A DNA stretch of 42,908 nucleotides from Chromatiales bacterium. Its GTDB lineage: Bacteria > Pseudomonadota > Gammaproteobacteria > RBG-16-57-12. Shown piece after piece: positions 25,920 to 34,792 of this stretch; positions within the stretch are counted from its first letter, which is position 1; each line of letters opens with the position of its first letter. The stretch is from the NCBI GenBank assembly GCA_026989455.1, contig JALSJH010000081.1:1-42908 (forward strand), written 5' to 3'. Below the pieces are notes generated by a model. That model did no database searches. It was not told the DNA's origin and worked only from the letters and a program-made list of their open reading frames with translations. The position numbers and the translations under genes were made by a program.

Positions 25920-26062
25920 TGTAACTATTCAGCGTGTTTAGATTTTGCTTCAAATTGAGGCATTTTCGCACGGTGAGAGGGAGCCTATAGGGAATAGGTG
26001 ACCGATTGAGTACGAAAATAACCAAGAGTTGAAGCAAAAGATGAATACGCTGAGTAGTTACC
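25920..26062. repeat. fold-back repeat family B, copy B3 (inverted)
   Basis: Opposite orientation to B1 and B2: GTAACTATTCAGCGTGTTTA at the left and TACGCTGAGTAGTTACC at the right. The arms match over about 50 nt (TTTTGCTTCAA against TTGAAGCAAAA, ATTTTCG against CGAAAAT), with CCTATAGG near the centre. It lies in the divergent region between gmhA and lpxL. Confidence 0.9.
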
Positions 26063-26158
26063 CCATTTTAAGTTATGTACTGATATCCGGGATGGTATAC
26101 TAGCACAGTCGCCTCCCGCTCTCTGAGCGAGTTTCCATGCTGAGTTTAAATCACCAAG

Positions 26159-27094
26159 ATGCAGAAAAACAGACCGTCAGACAGATTGCCCATTCACCCT
26201 AAACACTGGCCCATTTGGTTAGGCTTAGCCCTGTTGCGCCTGCTCAACATGCTGCCGTTCCGCATGCAACTAATGCTGGGCAAGCAGCTGGGCAATCTTC
26301 TATTTCGTGTTGCTGCTGCTCGCCGCCATGTAGCCGCCACCAATATAAAGCTCTGCTTCCCGGAACTCTCTGATGATGAAAGGGCGACCCTACTGCGCAA
26401 GCACTTTCACTCTATGGGTATTATGCTGTTTGAGTTGGGCTTGAGCTGGTGGGGGCGTAATCAACGTTTGGCCGCACTCACCGAGATTGAGGGGCTGGAG
26501 CACCTAGAAAAAGCGATAGCGGCAGGAGGTGGCGCGCTGTTGTTAGGTGCGCACTACACCACCCTCGACATCAGCGGCCACCTGCTCGCCACCCAAACCG
26601 ACCTGACGATACGCAGCATGTATCGCCCCCACGAAAACCCGGTAATCGAGTATGTAATGCGAAGGGGTCGCGAAAGTTACTTAGACAGCCTGATCCCCCG
26701 CGACGATATTCGCGGGCTAATTCGCAGCCTCAGGCAGAATAAAGTAGTCTGGTATGCACCCGATCAACACTACGAAGGGAAAGGGTCGGCACTGGTCCCC
26801 TTTTTCGGCATTCCCGCCGCCACTAACACCGCCACTTCACGCATTGCAAAGATGGGGAAAACGGTAGTTATCCCTTTCAGCTCAGTTCGCAAGGAAGATG
26901 GCAGTGGCTATACGCTCAAACTACTCCCCGCGCTGGATAACTTCCCAACGGATGATGAAGTGGCTGATGCCACGCGAATACATCACATATTTGAAGCGCA
27001 AATCCGTCACAATGCAGCGCAATATTTTTGGGTGCACAAGCGTTTCAAGCGGAAACGTATCGGGGGGGAAGATCCCTATAAGAAACCCTCCTGA
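26159..27094 (+). CDS. lpxL: LpxL/HtrB-type lipid A acyltransferase
   Basis: 311 aa. A membrane-proximal N-terminus (IWLGLALLRLLNMLPF) is followed by the acyltransferase core with the HX4D motif HYTTLD (about residues 131-136), YRPHENPVIE and YAPDQHY, typical of the LpxL/LpxM family. It transfers a secondary acyl chain from acyl-ACP to Kdo2-lipid IVA at the inner membrane. Its position beside waaA and heptose genes fits. LpxL versus LpxM/LpxP specificity cannot be decided from sequence. A TATACT -10-like sequence lies at 26096, but the -35 is poor. It converges with the GT4 gene, with 8 bp between stops. Confidence 0.88.
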   Translation: MQKNRPSDRLPIHPKHWPIWLGLALLRLLNMLPFRMQLMLGKQLGNLLFRVAAARRHVAATNIKLCFPELSDDERATLLRKHFHSMGIMLFELGLSWWGRNQRLAALTEIEGLEHLEKAIAAGGGALLLGAHYTTLDISGHLLATQTDLTIRSMYRPHENPVIEYVMRRGRESYLDSLIPRDDIRGLIRSLRQNKVVWYAPDQHYEGKGSALVPFFGIPAATNTATSRIAKMGKTVVIPFSSVRKEDGSGYTLKLLPALDNFPTDDEVADATRIHHIFEAQIRHNAAQYFWVHKRFKRKRIGGEDPYKKPS

Positions 27095-27102
27095 CACTAA
27101 AC

Positions 27103-28188
27103 TCATACCAGTGATTGATAGACCTTGAAATTACCTTCCACCATCGCCTCAATTGAAAACTCTTCCTTTACAATCTGCTTACCCTGCTCTCCCCATGCGC
27201 GGGCCTGCGACTCATTGGCCAACATTTTCAGCAGTGCATCCCGTAGTTGGGCAACATTTTGCGGTGCGACCAGAATGCCATTTTCACCATCACGTACAAT
27301 TTCGGGAATCCCCCCGGCACGGGTTCCGATCAGAGGCACCCCGGCGGCAGCGGCCTGTAGCAGTGAAACGCCCAGCCCCTCCATATCTGCCGGATGAACC
27401 ACCGCATACAGGTTGGGCATTACCCGGTGCAGGTCATCACGAAAACCGATCAATCGAACATGATCGCTTAACCCCTGTTGCACTATCTGCTGTTGCAGCT
27501 CATCGGCCAGTGGCCCTTTGCCAAAAAGTAACACCTGAATATCGGGGTGTTGGGCGATCACCTCGGGCAGTGCGGCAAACAGGTGACGATGCCCCTTGCG
27601 GTAGATAAGCTGCGCAATCACCGCCAACACTCGACTGTTGTGTGGCAACCCCAGCGTCTCGATAAACCACTCGCGCTCCGCCGGTTGATCAAAGCGCTCA
27701 ACATCCACCGCGCTGTGCACACAAAGCACCTTATCGGCGGGCACCCCTTCACTAATAAGCACTTCACGAATACCATTTGAGATGGTAATCACCTGATCAT
27801 AGAGACGATATTTAAAGCGCGCTACCCACGGCGACTCTGGGTTATCAACCCGCCGAGAACAGATAGAGTTCACCCCCGCCCATTTTGCGGCAAGCCCCCC
27901 CAGCACATCAGCACCCCGGCGACTGTGCAGGTGCACCAGGTCAGCCTGCTCCTCTTTAAGTACCCACTTGAGCCGTCGGATGAAACCGATATCAAGATCA
28001 CCCTTCATGGGCATCTCATACACCTTATCCACCACATCCCGTGCCGCTTCGGCAATGGCACTTCCCTCGGGGCAGACCAGGATGCAGCGTACCGGCTTGT
28101 TAGCCAGCCCCCGCAACAGATAAAAAACCTGCAAGGCACCACCATAGAGATGCATCCCCGCCTCAACATGCACCACCGTTAGGCTCAC
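27103..28188 (-). CDS. glycosyltransferase family 4, LPS core type
   Basis: 361 aa with GT-B fold. The N-terminal half contains VHVEAGMHLYGGALQVFYLLRGL and HLHSRRGADVLGGLAA (acceptor side). The C-terminal donor half has VIAQLIYRKGHRHLFAALP, VHPADMEGLGVSLLQAAAAGVPLIGTRAGGIPEIV and the E-x7-E style retaining-GT motif. The donor is probably an activated hexose or HexNAc. The GTG start overlaps the stop of the heptosyltransferase gene as GTGA, so the two are translationally coupled. Third gene of the asnB-like, heptosyltransferase, GT4 operon. Confidence 0.88.
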   Translation of the reverse strand: MSLTVVHVEAGMHLYGGALQVFYLLRGLANKPVRCILVCPEGSAIAEAARDVVDKVYEMPMKGDLDIGFIRRLKWVLKEEQADLVHLHSRRGADVLGGLAAKWAGVNSICSRRVDNPESPWVARFKYRLYDQVITISNGIREVLISEGVPADKVLCVHSAVDVERFDQPAEREWFIETLGLPHNSRVLAVIAQLIYRKGHRHLFAALPEVIAQHPDIQVLLFGKGPLADELQQQIVQQGLSDHVRLIGFRDDLHRVMPNLYAVVHPADMEGLGVSLLQAAAAGVPLIGTRAGGIPEIVRDGENGILVAPQNVAQLRDALLKMLANESQARAWGEQGKQIVKEEFSIEAMVEGNFKVYQSLV

Positions 28189-29210
28189 AGTGTTACCTCT
28201 CGGATATTTCGCATAATCTCATCAACGGTAATTTTTTTCATACAGCTAAAATCCCCCTCACAGCTCGGATTGCGGCGACAAGGAGAACACTCCATTTTAT
28301 GGTAAAGCACCCGCGCATTCTCATGGGTGGTATCGGTATAGGGGCAGGTGGAACCAAACAGTGCCAGCGTCGGAACATTAAAGGCGATACCCATGTGGGT
28401 CAGACCGGTATCGACCCCAATCAACAGCGCGCTCTGTTTAATAATCGCCGCCGTCTGTGTCAGCGATGACTTACCCACCAAATTAACTATCTTATCATTT
28501 TCTGCCTGAATATCAGCCGCAGCCGCCACATCGCCCGGCCCTCCCAACATAATCACCGGAACGCCTCGCTGCGCCATTATCTGCTGCGCCAGCTCAGACC
28601 AGCGCGAGGCCAACCAATGTTTTTGCGGGCGGGTGGTAAAGGGGCAGATCACCGCATATTCACCCTTCTCACGAAACTCCGCCGCATAGGCTTCATCCTC
28701 ATCACTGAGGGCGATATCCATCGCAAAGTCGTCCAGATCCAGCTTCATCTCCTGTGCAAGATGATAATATTCGGAACCGATGCGCGGGTCATCACCTTGG
28801 CGGGAGATCACCTGAGTCATAAAGCGGGCACTCGCCTCCTTGGAGCCGAGACCGATACGCACCGGCGCATCCGACCAGAGCGCCCAAATACCACTTTTCA
28901 GCAACCCTTGCAGATCGATTGCCAGATCAAACTGCTTCTCCTTAAGCCGCTTACGCAGCAGACCCAACGCCCTGAGCAGGGTGAGATATTTTCGCTGCTT
29001 CCACAGCTGCTTCCACTCATCCTTTGGCCAAATTATCAGCTCATCAATATCCGGATTATTTTTCAACAGCGGTGCCGCCGCTGGCTCCACCATCCAACTG
29101 ATCTTGGCAGCGGGATAACGGCGGCGCAGCGCCTTAATCAAAGGCGAGGAGAAGACCACATCGCCAATGGCGCTGAGGCGGATGATTAGGATATTTTTGG
29201 GTTGGGGCAT
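28185..29210 (-). CDS. waaC: lipopolysaccharide heptosyltransferase (GT9)
   Basis: 341 aa of the ADP-heptose:LPS heptosyltransferase family: ILIIRLSAIGDVVFSSPLI, FDLAIDLQGLLKSGIWA, the donor-site region GGPGDVAAA, LIGVDTGLTHMGIAFNVPTLALFG. The DLQGLLKS and heptosyltransferase I style N-terminus favour WaaC over WaaF, but specificity is not certain. It would transfer L,D-heptose to Kdo. The start forms TAATG with the stop of the upstream asnB-like gene. CSPCRRNPSCEG near the C-terminus is a cysteine cluster seen in several GT9 proteins. Confidence 0.85.
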   Translation of the reverse strand: MPQPKNILIIRLSAIGDVVFSSPLIKALRRRYPAAKISWMVEPAAAPLLKNNPDIDELIIWPKDEWKQLWKQRKYLTLLRALGLLRKRLKEKQFDLAIDLQGLLKSGIWALWSDAPVRIGLGSKEASARFMTQVISRQGDDPRIGSEYYHLAQEMKLDLDDFAMDIALSDEDEAYAAEFREKGEYAVICPFTTRPQKHWLASRWSELAQQIMAQRGVPVIMLGGPGDVAAAADIQAENDKIVNLVGKSSLTQTAAIIKQSALLIGVDTGLTHMGIAFNVPTLALFGSTCPYTDTTHENARVLYHKMECSPCRRNPSCEGDFSCMKKITVDEIMRNIREVTL

Positions 29211-31039
29211 TATTGGTTTATCTCGGCTAAAAACTGCAATGGGTCAATCAACGTGGGGGGGCGTGCACCGCTGCCTTCAATGAACAGTTTGTGCCAGATA
29301 GAAAATTGCAATAGCGCATAAATATTTTTAGTCACATCGCCTTTTTGCTGCTGGCGTTTCAATAGCACCTCAATGCCACGCCGCTGCGTCCACTCAGCAA
29401 TGGCAGGGCTAGCGAGTAACGCTGCTCCCACCTTAGCTAGATACTCCCCCCTCAACCAGTCACCCACCGGCACACTAAAGCCACGTTTCTTTTGCCAAAA
29501 ATGTTCGCTTGGAAGGTGGCGGCTAGCCCAGCGCTTCAAAAACATTTTACCCTGTTTACCCTCTATTTTCAGGCCATCCGGCAGTGATAGGCCAAACTCA
29601 ATCACACGATGATCAACAAAGGGCAGTCGCCCCTCCAGGCTCCAGCTCATTAACATGCGATCGGCCTTAACCAACAGGTTATCCGGCAGAGCGGTGGTAA
29701 TATCCACATACTGGCGGCGTTGTAAGTCACTCCATTCATCCGGTGTCTCCTGCCAAGCTGCGGTGATGGACGCGCGCCACTGATCAGCCCGCTGTAACAG
29801 CTTTTCCGAGAAGAGCTGTTTTGGCAAACCACCCCGAAAATTACCTCCGGTACGAAATCCGCCCGAGCCGGGATAGAGCATGTTTTTCAACATGCTCTCC
29901 AGCTTCCCCGGCCGATAACGGCCATAACCTGCAAACGCCTCATCCCCCCCTTCACCCGAGAACACCACCTTGAGATCCTGCGCCGCCTCTTCGGCGAGCA
30001 AAGAGGTGGGGAGATTAGCAAAATCACGCATCAAATCATCTGCTGCCCAAGTGCTGTAAACCAGACGTTGCAACATCGACTCACCCGCCGGACGAATAAT
30101 AGTGTGTTGGCTGTTAAAGTGTTTAGCAATCCGCTCTGCGGTCGAGAGCTCATCGCCCACACTGGAGTTGCAAAAACCCAGCGAAAAAGTTCGAATCGGC
30201 TCATCCTTGTAACGGCTTAACAGCGCCAATAGAGTAGTAGAATCCACGCCACCTGAAAGAAACAGACCAAACGGCACATCCGCACGCATGTGCTGAATCA
30301 TCACCCTCTCCATCAGCACATCAAATTCAGCCTCTGCCTCAGCGTAACCAATATCACGGGGCTGAACACGCAGCGCAGACCAGTAGCGTTGCCGCTCGAT
30401 AATCTCCCCGCGCTCAATCACTACATACTCAGCGGGCAAAATCTGCTCAACACCTGAAAGCATCGTTTCACGCCCACAAGCATTTTGGTTTTGCAAAAAT
30501 TGAATTAATGCTGAGGGGTTTATCTCTGGTTTGACCGCAAGAGCCGGTAACAGTGCTTTCATTTCAGAAGCGAAGCAGATGCCATCAGTGGTTTTCGCCA
30601 TAAACAGTGGTTTCATACCCAGGCGATCACGCACAAGAATCAGGCGTTGTTTATTTCGATCAAAAAGCGCAAAGGCAAACATACCGCCCAAGTGCTCAAT
30701 AAAAGTATCGCCGTAGACCGCATAGGCATGCAGAATGGTTTCGCAGTCAGAATGAGTTTGAAATTGGCGACCTTGATCTTCAAGCGATTTACGCAGCTCA
30801 ATGTGATTATAAATTTCACCATTGGCCACCAGGACTAAGCCATCCTGCTCGTCAATAAAGGGTTGATCACCGCCTGCTAAATCAATAATAGAGAGGCGGG
30901 AGTGAGCCAACCCCAGCGAGCCCTCACGATATATACCCTGATGATCGGGGCCACGATGGTGGAGCGTTTTAATCATGGACTCAAGAAGCTGTACACTGAT
31001 ACCCCTCTCACACTGGAAAACGCCCGCTAAACCACACAT
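29210..31039 (-). CDS. asnB: glutamine-dependent asparagine synthetase-like amidotransferase
   Basis: 609 aa. The N-terminal class II glutamine amidotransferase starts MCGLAGVF, whose Cys2 is the nucleophile, and contains HHRGPDHQG and RLSIIDL. The synthetase domain has the PP-loop FLSGGVDSTTLLALLS, GEGGDEAFAGYGRY and RLPFVDHRVIE. It uses glutamine-derived ammonia to amidate a carboxylate. Being the first gene of an operon with a heptosyltransferase and GT4, the natural substrate may be a glycan uronic acid rather than aspartate. A second possibility is the XrtA-associated amidotransferase subfamily, since the genome uses exosortase sorting. MCG fixes the start. Confidence 0.88.
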   Translation of the reverse strand: MCGLAGVFQCERGISVQLLESMIKTLHHRGPDHQGIYREGSLGLAHSRLSIIDLAGGDQPFIDEQDGLVLVANGEIYNHIELRKSLEDQGRQFQTHSDCETILHAYAVYGDTFIEHLGGMFAFALFDRNKQRLILVRDRLGMKPLFMAKTTDGICFASEMKALLPALAVKPEINPSALIQFLQNQNACGRETMLSGVEQILPAEYVVIERGEIIERQRYWSALRVQPRDIGYAEAEAEFDVLMERVMIQHMRADVPFGLFLSGGVDSTTLLALLSRYKDEPIRTFSLGFCNSSVGDELSTAERIAKHFNSQHTIIRPAGESMLQRLVYSTWAADDLMRDFANLPTSLLAEEAAQDLKVVFSGEGGDEAFAGYGRYRPGKLESMLKNMLYPGSGGFRTGGNFRGGLPKQLFSEKLLQRADQWRASITAAWQETPDEWSDLQRRQYVDITTALPDNLLVKADRMLMSWSLEGRLPFVDHRVIEFGLSLPDGLKIEGKQGKMFLKRWASRHLPSEHFWQKKRGFSVPVGDWLRGEYLAKVGAALLASPAIAEWTQRRGIEVLLKRQQQKGDVTKNIYALLQFSIWHKLFIEGSGARPPTLIDPLQFLAEINQ

Positions 31040-31345
31040 CTAATATTCCAACTTGATCAAAGGTAAGCACAATTCTACAACAACCCGCCCCACCTTCGTC
31101 ATATTTTATGATAAATTAGCCACAATCAAATCAACCCAACATGGACAGTCCATAAACCATGAGCAGCTTCACTTCTCTATTGACTCAACTGGAGACACTC
31201 CCTCTATCATTCGCAACCACTGACATGGGGTTTCTCTTGAATCTTCCTGCAAAAACAATGCTCTATACAGAATACCCCTCGGATATATGAAATATCCGAG
31301 TTAAATGTATCACCCACTAATTAACAGCTCTCAGGCTCAATCAAA
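31040..31345. other. 306-bp divergent intergenic region
   Basis: Separates the asnB-like operon (minus) from the GT2-aminotransferase-acyltransferase operon (plus). It is AT-rich. I see a perfect palindrome at 31278-31300 and a 43-codon ORF at 31159-31290 without a Shine-Dalgarno, which I do not call as a gene. No confident promoter boxes were found. Confidence 0.5.
31278..31300. promoter_or_regulatory. 9-bp perfect inverted repeat upstream of glycan operon
   Basis: CTCGGATAT-ATGAA-ATATCCGAG lies 46 bp before the GT2 start and is followed by TTAAATG rather than a T-tract. It could be a 5'-UTR hairpin or an operator. Confidence 0.4.
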
Positions 31346-32167
31346 ATGTTAGATTTCTTCAAGAAACGACACAAGGTGCGTAACACAGAATTAGCTCGCC
31401 AAATTAAAGAGCTAGAAATTCAAGTTGAACGAATTAAGAACAAGGTCGATGTTGAACAACACCTGTTTGATGAGTTTCAGCGCGTACGCCATACCAAGGA
31501 GTACCTAACCGCATTCAGTGAAGAGCAGCCATTGGTTACAATTTGCATTGCCACCTATAACCGGGGGAAACTGCTGCTAGAGCGTTCGGTAAAATCAGTA
31601 CTGTCACAAGATTACTCTAATATCGAACTTATCGTGGTCGGTGACCATTGCACAGACGACACCAGTGCATTAGTTGCAACCGTAGATGACCCGCGTCTAA
31701 TCTTTATAAACCTGCCACAGAGAGGGGTCTACCCAGAAAACCCCGACTGGCGCTGGATGGTAGCAGGTACCACGCCCGTCAATCATGCATTGCAACTCGC
31801 CCGAGGTCAGTTTATAACCCACTTGGATGATGATGATGAATTCCCATTAGATCGGATCGGCAAGCTGGTCGGCTTTGCCCAACAAAAGAGGGCAGACTTT
31901 ATCTGGCACCCTTTTTGGAAAGAGAGCGCAACGGGTGAGTGGGAGCTAATTAAAGCAGAGGAGTACGCTGCAGGCTTTGTAACCACCTCCTCAGTCTTCT
32001 ATCACCAATGGTTCAGAAACATTCCGTGGGATGTCAATGCCTATCGCTATCAAGAGGCTGGGGACTGGAATCGCTTCCGAAAGATTAAACATTTAGCACC
32101 CAATACTGCACGATTCCCAGAGCCTCAGCTAAGGCATTACAAGGAACGCAATCAAAAGGCTTCATAG
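31346..32167 (+). CDS. GT2 family glycosyltransferase with N-terminal coiled coil
   Basis: 273 aa. Residues about 14-50 are charged heptad-like helix (RQIKELEIQVERIKNKV), probably a coiled coil for oligomerisation. The GT-A fold begins near 62: VTICIATYNRGKLLLERSV, ELIVVGDHCTDDT, and the metal/nucleotide DXD site is THLDDDDEFP. Sugar donor unknown. The coiled-coil extension is unusual for a short GT2 protein. First gene of a three-gene operon; its TAG stop overlaps the GTG start of the aminotransferase by one base. Confidence 0.85.
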   Translation: MLDFFKKRHKVRNTELARQIKELEIQVERIKNKVDVEQHLFDEFQRVRHTKEYLTAFSEEQPLVTICIATYNRGKLLLERSVKSVLSQDYSNIELIVVGDHCTDDTSALVATVDDPRLIFINLPQRGVYPENPDWRWMVAGTTPVNHALQLARGQFITHLDDDDEFPLDRIGKLVGFAQQKRADFIWHPFWKESATGEWELIKAEEYAAGFVTTSSVFYHQWFRNIPWDVNAYRYQEAGDWNRFRKIKHLAPNTARFPEPQLRHYKERNQKAS

Positions 32168-33303
32168 TGAAAATCCCTTTCTTACGTCCAAACCTTGTTA
32201 AAAAAGAGCAATATCTCGACTACCTTACTGAGATTGATCACTCTCGCATGTATAGCAACTACGGCCCACTCAATAAAAAATTTGAGACTCGTGTTATTAA
32301 TGAGTGGTTTCAGGGGGATGGATACTGTAGCACCGTCAACAATGCAACCACTGGACTTATACTCGCAATCTCAGCCCTGAAACGCACAAATGCAAAATAT
32401 GCAGTGATGCCAAGCTTCACCTTTTCAGCAACACCTTTAGCGGCTATGTGGTGCGGACTCACTCCCTACTACATAGATATTTGCAAAGATGAGTGGAGCA
32501 TGGAAAACAAATCGCTACGCAAAGCCATTGAGCTGTTGGGCGATGATCTTGCTATTGTGATCCCCTACGCAACTTTTGGCAGTGCGATCGATACCACCGG
32601 ATACGAAGAGTTGCATAGCTCAGGCATACCTGTGGTCATCGATGCAGCAGCAAGTTTTGGCACCACCACCAACGGTGCCCAGTTTGGCCAAACCTTCCCT
32701 GGTTGCGTCGTATATAGCTTCCACGCAACCAAAGCCTTTGGCATTGGTGAAGGCGGCATGGTTTATAGCGGTAATCCGCAAACCATCCAAACAATCAGAA
32801 ACAACGGCAACTTTGCATTCAGCCCACAACGAGAGTCCATTGACTTGGGCATGAATAGTAAAATTTCTGAATTTACTGCGGCCATTGCACTTGCAACGTT
32901 AGATGTTTACAAGCAAAAAATAGAGACTCGGCAAAAAATACACGCATGGTATATTCAATATTTATTTGAAAACGGACTCGCCGCACATGGCTGGCGAACC
33001 CAGAAATATGCAGGCCATATTCCATACCAATTTATGCCCCTGGCAACGCCAGCAAAAACCAATAGCCTCATCATTGCAAAAAAGCTTCGTCGGATAGGCA
33101 TTGAGGCTCGAAGTTATTTTTCACCCGCCTGCCACCAACAACAAGCATTTTGTTCACAACCTCACGGGGGTCTCGGCAACACAGAAGAACTCACTACTCA
33201 AATTTTAAGTCTGCCACTGTGGGAGGAGATGAGTGAGAGCCACGTCGAATTTATTGCCCACTCATTACATAAGCTGACAAAAGGAAAATCCTGCGATGCC
33301 TGA
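32167..33303 (+). CDS. DegT/DnrJ/EryC1/StrS sugar aminotransferase
   Basis: 378 aa of the PLP-dependent sugar aminotransferases. VNNATTGLILAISALK and YAVMPSFTFSATPLAAMW are typical cofactor-binding segments, and SFHATKAFGIGEGGMV contains the Schiff-base lysine (HxTK). It converts an NDP-keto-deoxysugar to an amino sugar with glutamate as amino donor. The start is GTG in TAGTG arrangement with the GT2 stop. The next gene is a hexapeptide acyltransferase, as in VioA/VioB- or FdtB/FdtC-like pairs that make N-acyl amino sugars. The required NDP-sugar dehydratase is not in the window. Confidence 0.9.
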   Translation: MKIPFLRPNLVKKEQYLDYLTEIDHSRMYSNYGPLNKKFETRVINEWFQGDGYCSTVNNATTGLILAISALKRTNAKYAVMPSFTFSATPLAAMWCGLTPYYIDICKDEWSMENKSLRKAIELLGDDLAIVIPYATFGSAIDTTGYEELHSSGIPVVIDAAASFGTTTNGAQFGQTFPGCVVYSFHATKAFGIGEGGMVYSGNPQTIQTIRNNGNFAFSPQRESIDLGMNSKISEFTAAIALATLDVYKQKIETRQKIHAWYIQYLFENGLAAHGWRTQKYAGHIPYQFMPLATPAKTNSLIIAKKLRRIGIEARSYFSPACHQQQAFCSQPHGGLGNTEELTTQILSLPLWEEMSESHVEFIAHSLHKLTKGKSCDA

Positions 33304-33859
33304 CTATAGCTTCAAATCAATCGGAGAGAATGTTCGGATCTTCCCCGGAGCAAAGATCGTTGGTGCTGAATACCTCGAAATAGGGTCAAATGTCATTATA
33401 GATGATTTTGTTTTTATCCAAGTAACAGAGCCATCCTACATTGGAAACTACGTTCATATTGCCTCGTTCACCTCAATCACGGGCGGGGGGGAGTTTAAAA
33501 TCAATGATTTTTGTGGTCTTGCCTCCGGGACCAGAGTCATAACAGGGTCCGATGACTTTTTAGGTAGTGGACTAACCAACCCCACAGTCCCCCAAGAGTT
33601 CCGCTCTGTTACGCGCTCACACGTCACACTACACAAACACAGCATTATCGGAGCCAACGCAGTAATTTTCCCAGGTGTAACCATCGGAGAAGGCTGTGCT
33701 GTCGGCGCGGGCTCAATCGTAACAAAAAACTTGGATGCGTGGTCTGTGTATGCAGGTACTCCGGCGAGAAGAGTAAAAGAGAGGCCATCACGAGATATCC
33801 GTAAAAAAGAGGAGCAACTTTTCAATAAAATGGGGCACCCAAAAAAGTTATTTTCCTGA
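33296..33859 (+). CDS. left-handed beta-helix (hexapeptide) acyltransferase
   Basis: 187 aa with repeated [LIV]-G-x4 hexapeptides: VRIFPGAKIVGAEYLEIGSN, IIGANAVIFPGVTIGEGCAV and GAGSIVTKNLDAWSVYAGTPARRVK. The GTPARRVK ending is characteristic of the VatD/galactoside-acetyltransferase type. It overlaps the aminotransferase by 8 bp (ATGCCTGA) with AAGGAAA as Shine-Dalgarno. The most likely role is acetyl- or acyl-CoA dependent N-acylation of the amino sugar formed by its neighbour; O-acetylation is the alternative. Converges with the GT2 gene behind it. Confidence 0.87.
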   Translation: MPDYSFKSIGENVRIFPGAKIVGAEYLEIGSNVIIDDFVFIQVTEPSYIGNYVHIASFTSITGGGEFKINDFCGLASGTRVITGSDDFLGSGLTNPTVPQEFRSVTRSHVTLHKHSIIGANAVIFPGVTIGEGCAVGAGSIVTKNLDAWSVYAGTPARRVKERPSRDIRKKEEQLFNKMGHPKKLFS

Positions 33860-33898
33860 TCCCCCCAGCCCACGCATCATAATAAAAACGACAACCCA

Positions 33899-34792
33899 TC
33901 AATGTGCATCTCGAGAAGCCAAAAAAGCGACTGCACCATCACAGCGGCTACGGCTAAAAAGTGCCTGCCCATGTTGAAAAAACAGCAATGAAAGAAAAAG
34001 CCTCAAACGATTTTTACGCAGCATACGACGCGCTTTCTCCAAGCTCTCATCGCTCTTCCCGTATTTAGCCATTACATACAACTGAGAAAAGGTCTTATGG
34101 CGAAGCTTTAACGCCTCTATCTCCAAGCCGGGTGGAGACGACCTCCCCACCAGATGCATTACCTTGGCAGAGGGAATCAGTATTGTCGTGTAGCCCCTAG
34201 CTCTACTGCTCATGCAAATATCATCATCTTCAAAATACATAAAAATATTAGGGTCAAAAAAATACTCAGCATCTACGAAAGCACTCATTCGTAGCAACAT
34301 CAGCGCCCCCGAAAGAGAGAAGCTGCATGTATCACCCACCACATCACCCATCGAAAATGAACTGTTTTTGTTCATCTGCCTGCGGCGCATCAATGGTGCC
34401 GGAAGTGTGCGCTGTACAACTCCATTTTCATCAATAATACCCGGCGCAAGAATAGCCGCATCTGGATAGCAAACGGCAGCTGATAACAGCTGATTAATAG
34501 TGCCACTCTCGATAAAACAAGCATCTGGGTTCATCAACAGAGAAAAGGGGGTTTTAACCCTTTCTAAGGCAACATTGTTGGCTGGACCAAAGCCAATATT
34601 TTCTGGCATCACAATGAGTTTTACCTGAGAAAAGTGCTCTTGAATATATTCAACGGTACCATCTCGGCTGGCATTATCGACCACAATTATGGAAGCACCC
34701 TCAGGGATACTTTTTAATGCGGATCCTACAACCTCTTTACTGTTATAGGTAACGAGAACAACGGTTACTTTTTGTATTGTGGCATCACTCAC
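33899..34792 (-). CDS. GT2 family glycosyltransferase (rhamnosyltransferase-like)
   Basis: About 297 aa. VTVVLVTYNSKEVVGSALKS, IIVVDNASRDGT, NIGFGPANNVAL, LMNPDACF and FMYFEDDDICMSSRARGY are the hallmark series of WbbL-like GT2 enzymes. Donor uncertain (dTDP-rhamnose is common for this subgroup). The ORF track uses a TTG at 34807. I prefer GTG at 34792 because it forms TAGTG with the stop of the upstream GT4 gene and has GGAG 9 bp upstream, the same junction as at 32167. Second gene of a two-gene minus-strand unit. Confidence 0.86.
   Translation of the reverse strand: MSDATIQKVTVVLVTYNSKEVVGSALKSIPEGASIIVVDNASRDGTVEYIQEHFSQVKLIVMPENIGFGPANNVALERVKTPFSLLMNPDACFIESGTINQLLSAAVCYPDAAILAPGIIDENGVVQRTLPAPLMRRRQMNKNSSFSMGDVVGDTCSFSLSGALMLLRMSAFVDAEYFFDPNIFMYFEDDDICMSSRARGYTTILIPSAKVMHLVGRSSPPGLEIEALKLRHKTFSQLYVMAKYGKSDESLEKARRMLRKNRLRLFLSLLFFQHGQALFSRSRCDGAVAFLASRDAH

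Noticed and set aside
4589-26062. CRISPR arrays from the recurring repeats
   Set aside because: The repeats are about 140-165 bp, dispersed, inverted relative to each other and palindromic; there are no regularly spaced short repeats and no cas genes.
27153-27608. 151-aa plus-strand ORF opposite the GT4 gene
   Set aside because: Shadow frame, low-complexity Pro/Arg/His composition, no supporting start signals.
28617-29189. 190-aa plus-strand ORF opposite the heptosyltransferase
   Set aside because: Antisense shadow of an intact GT9 gene without recognisable domain.
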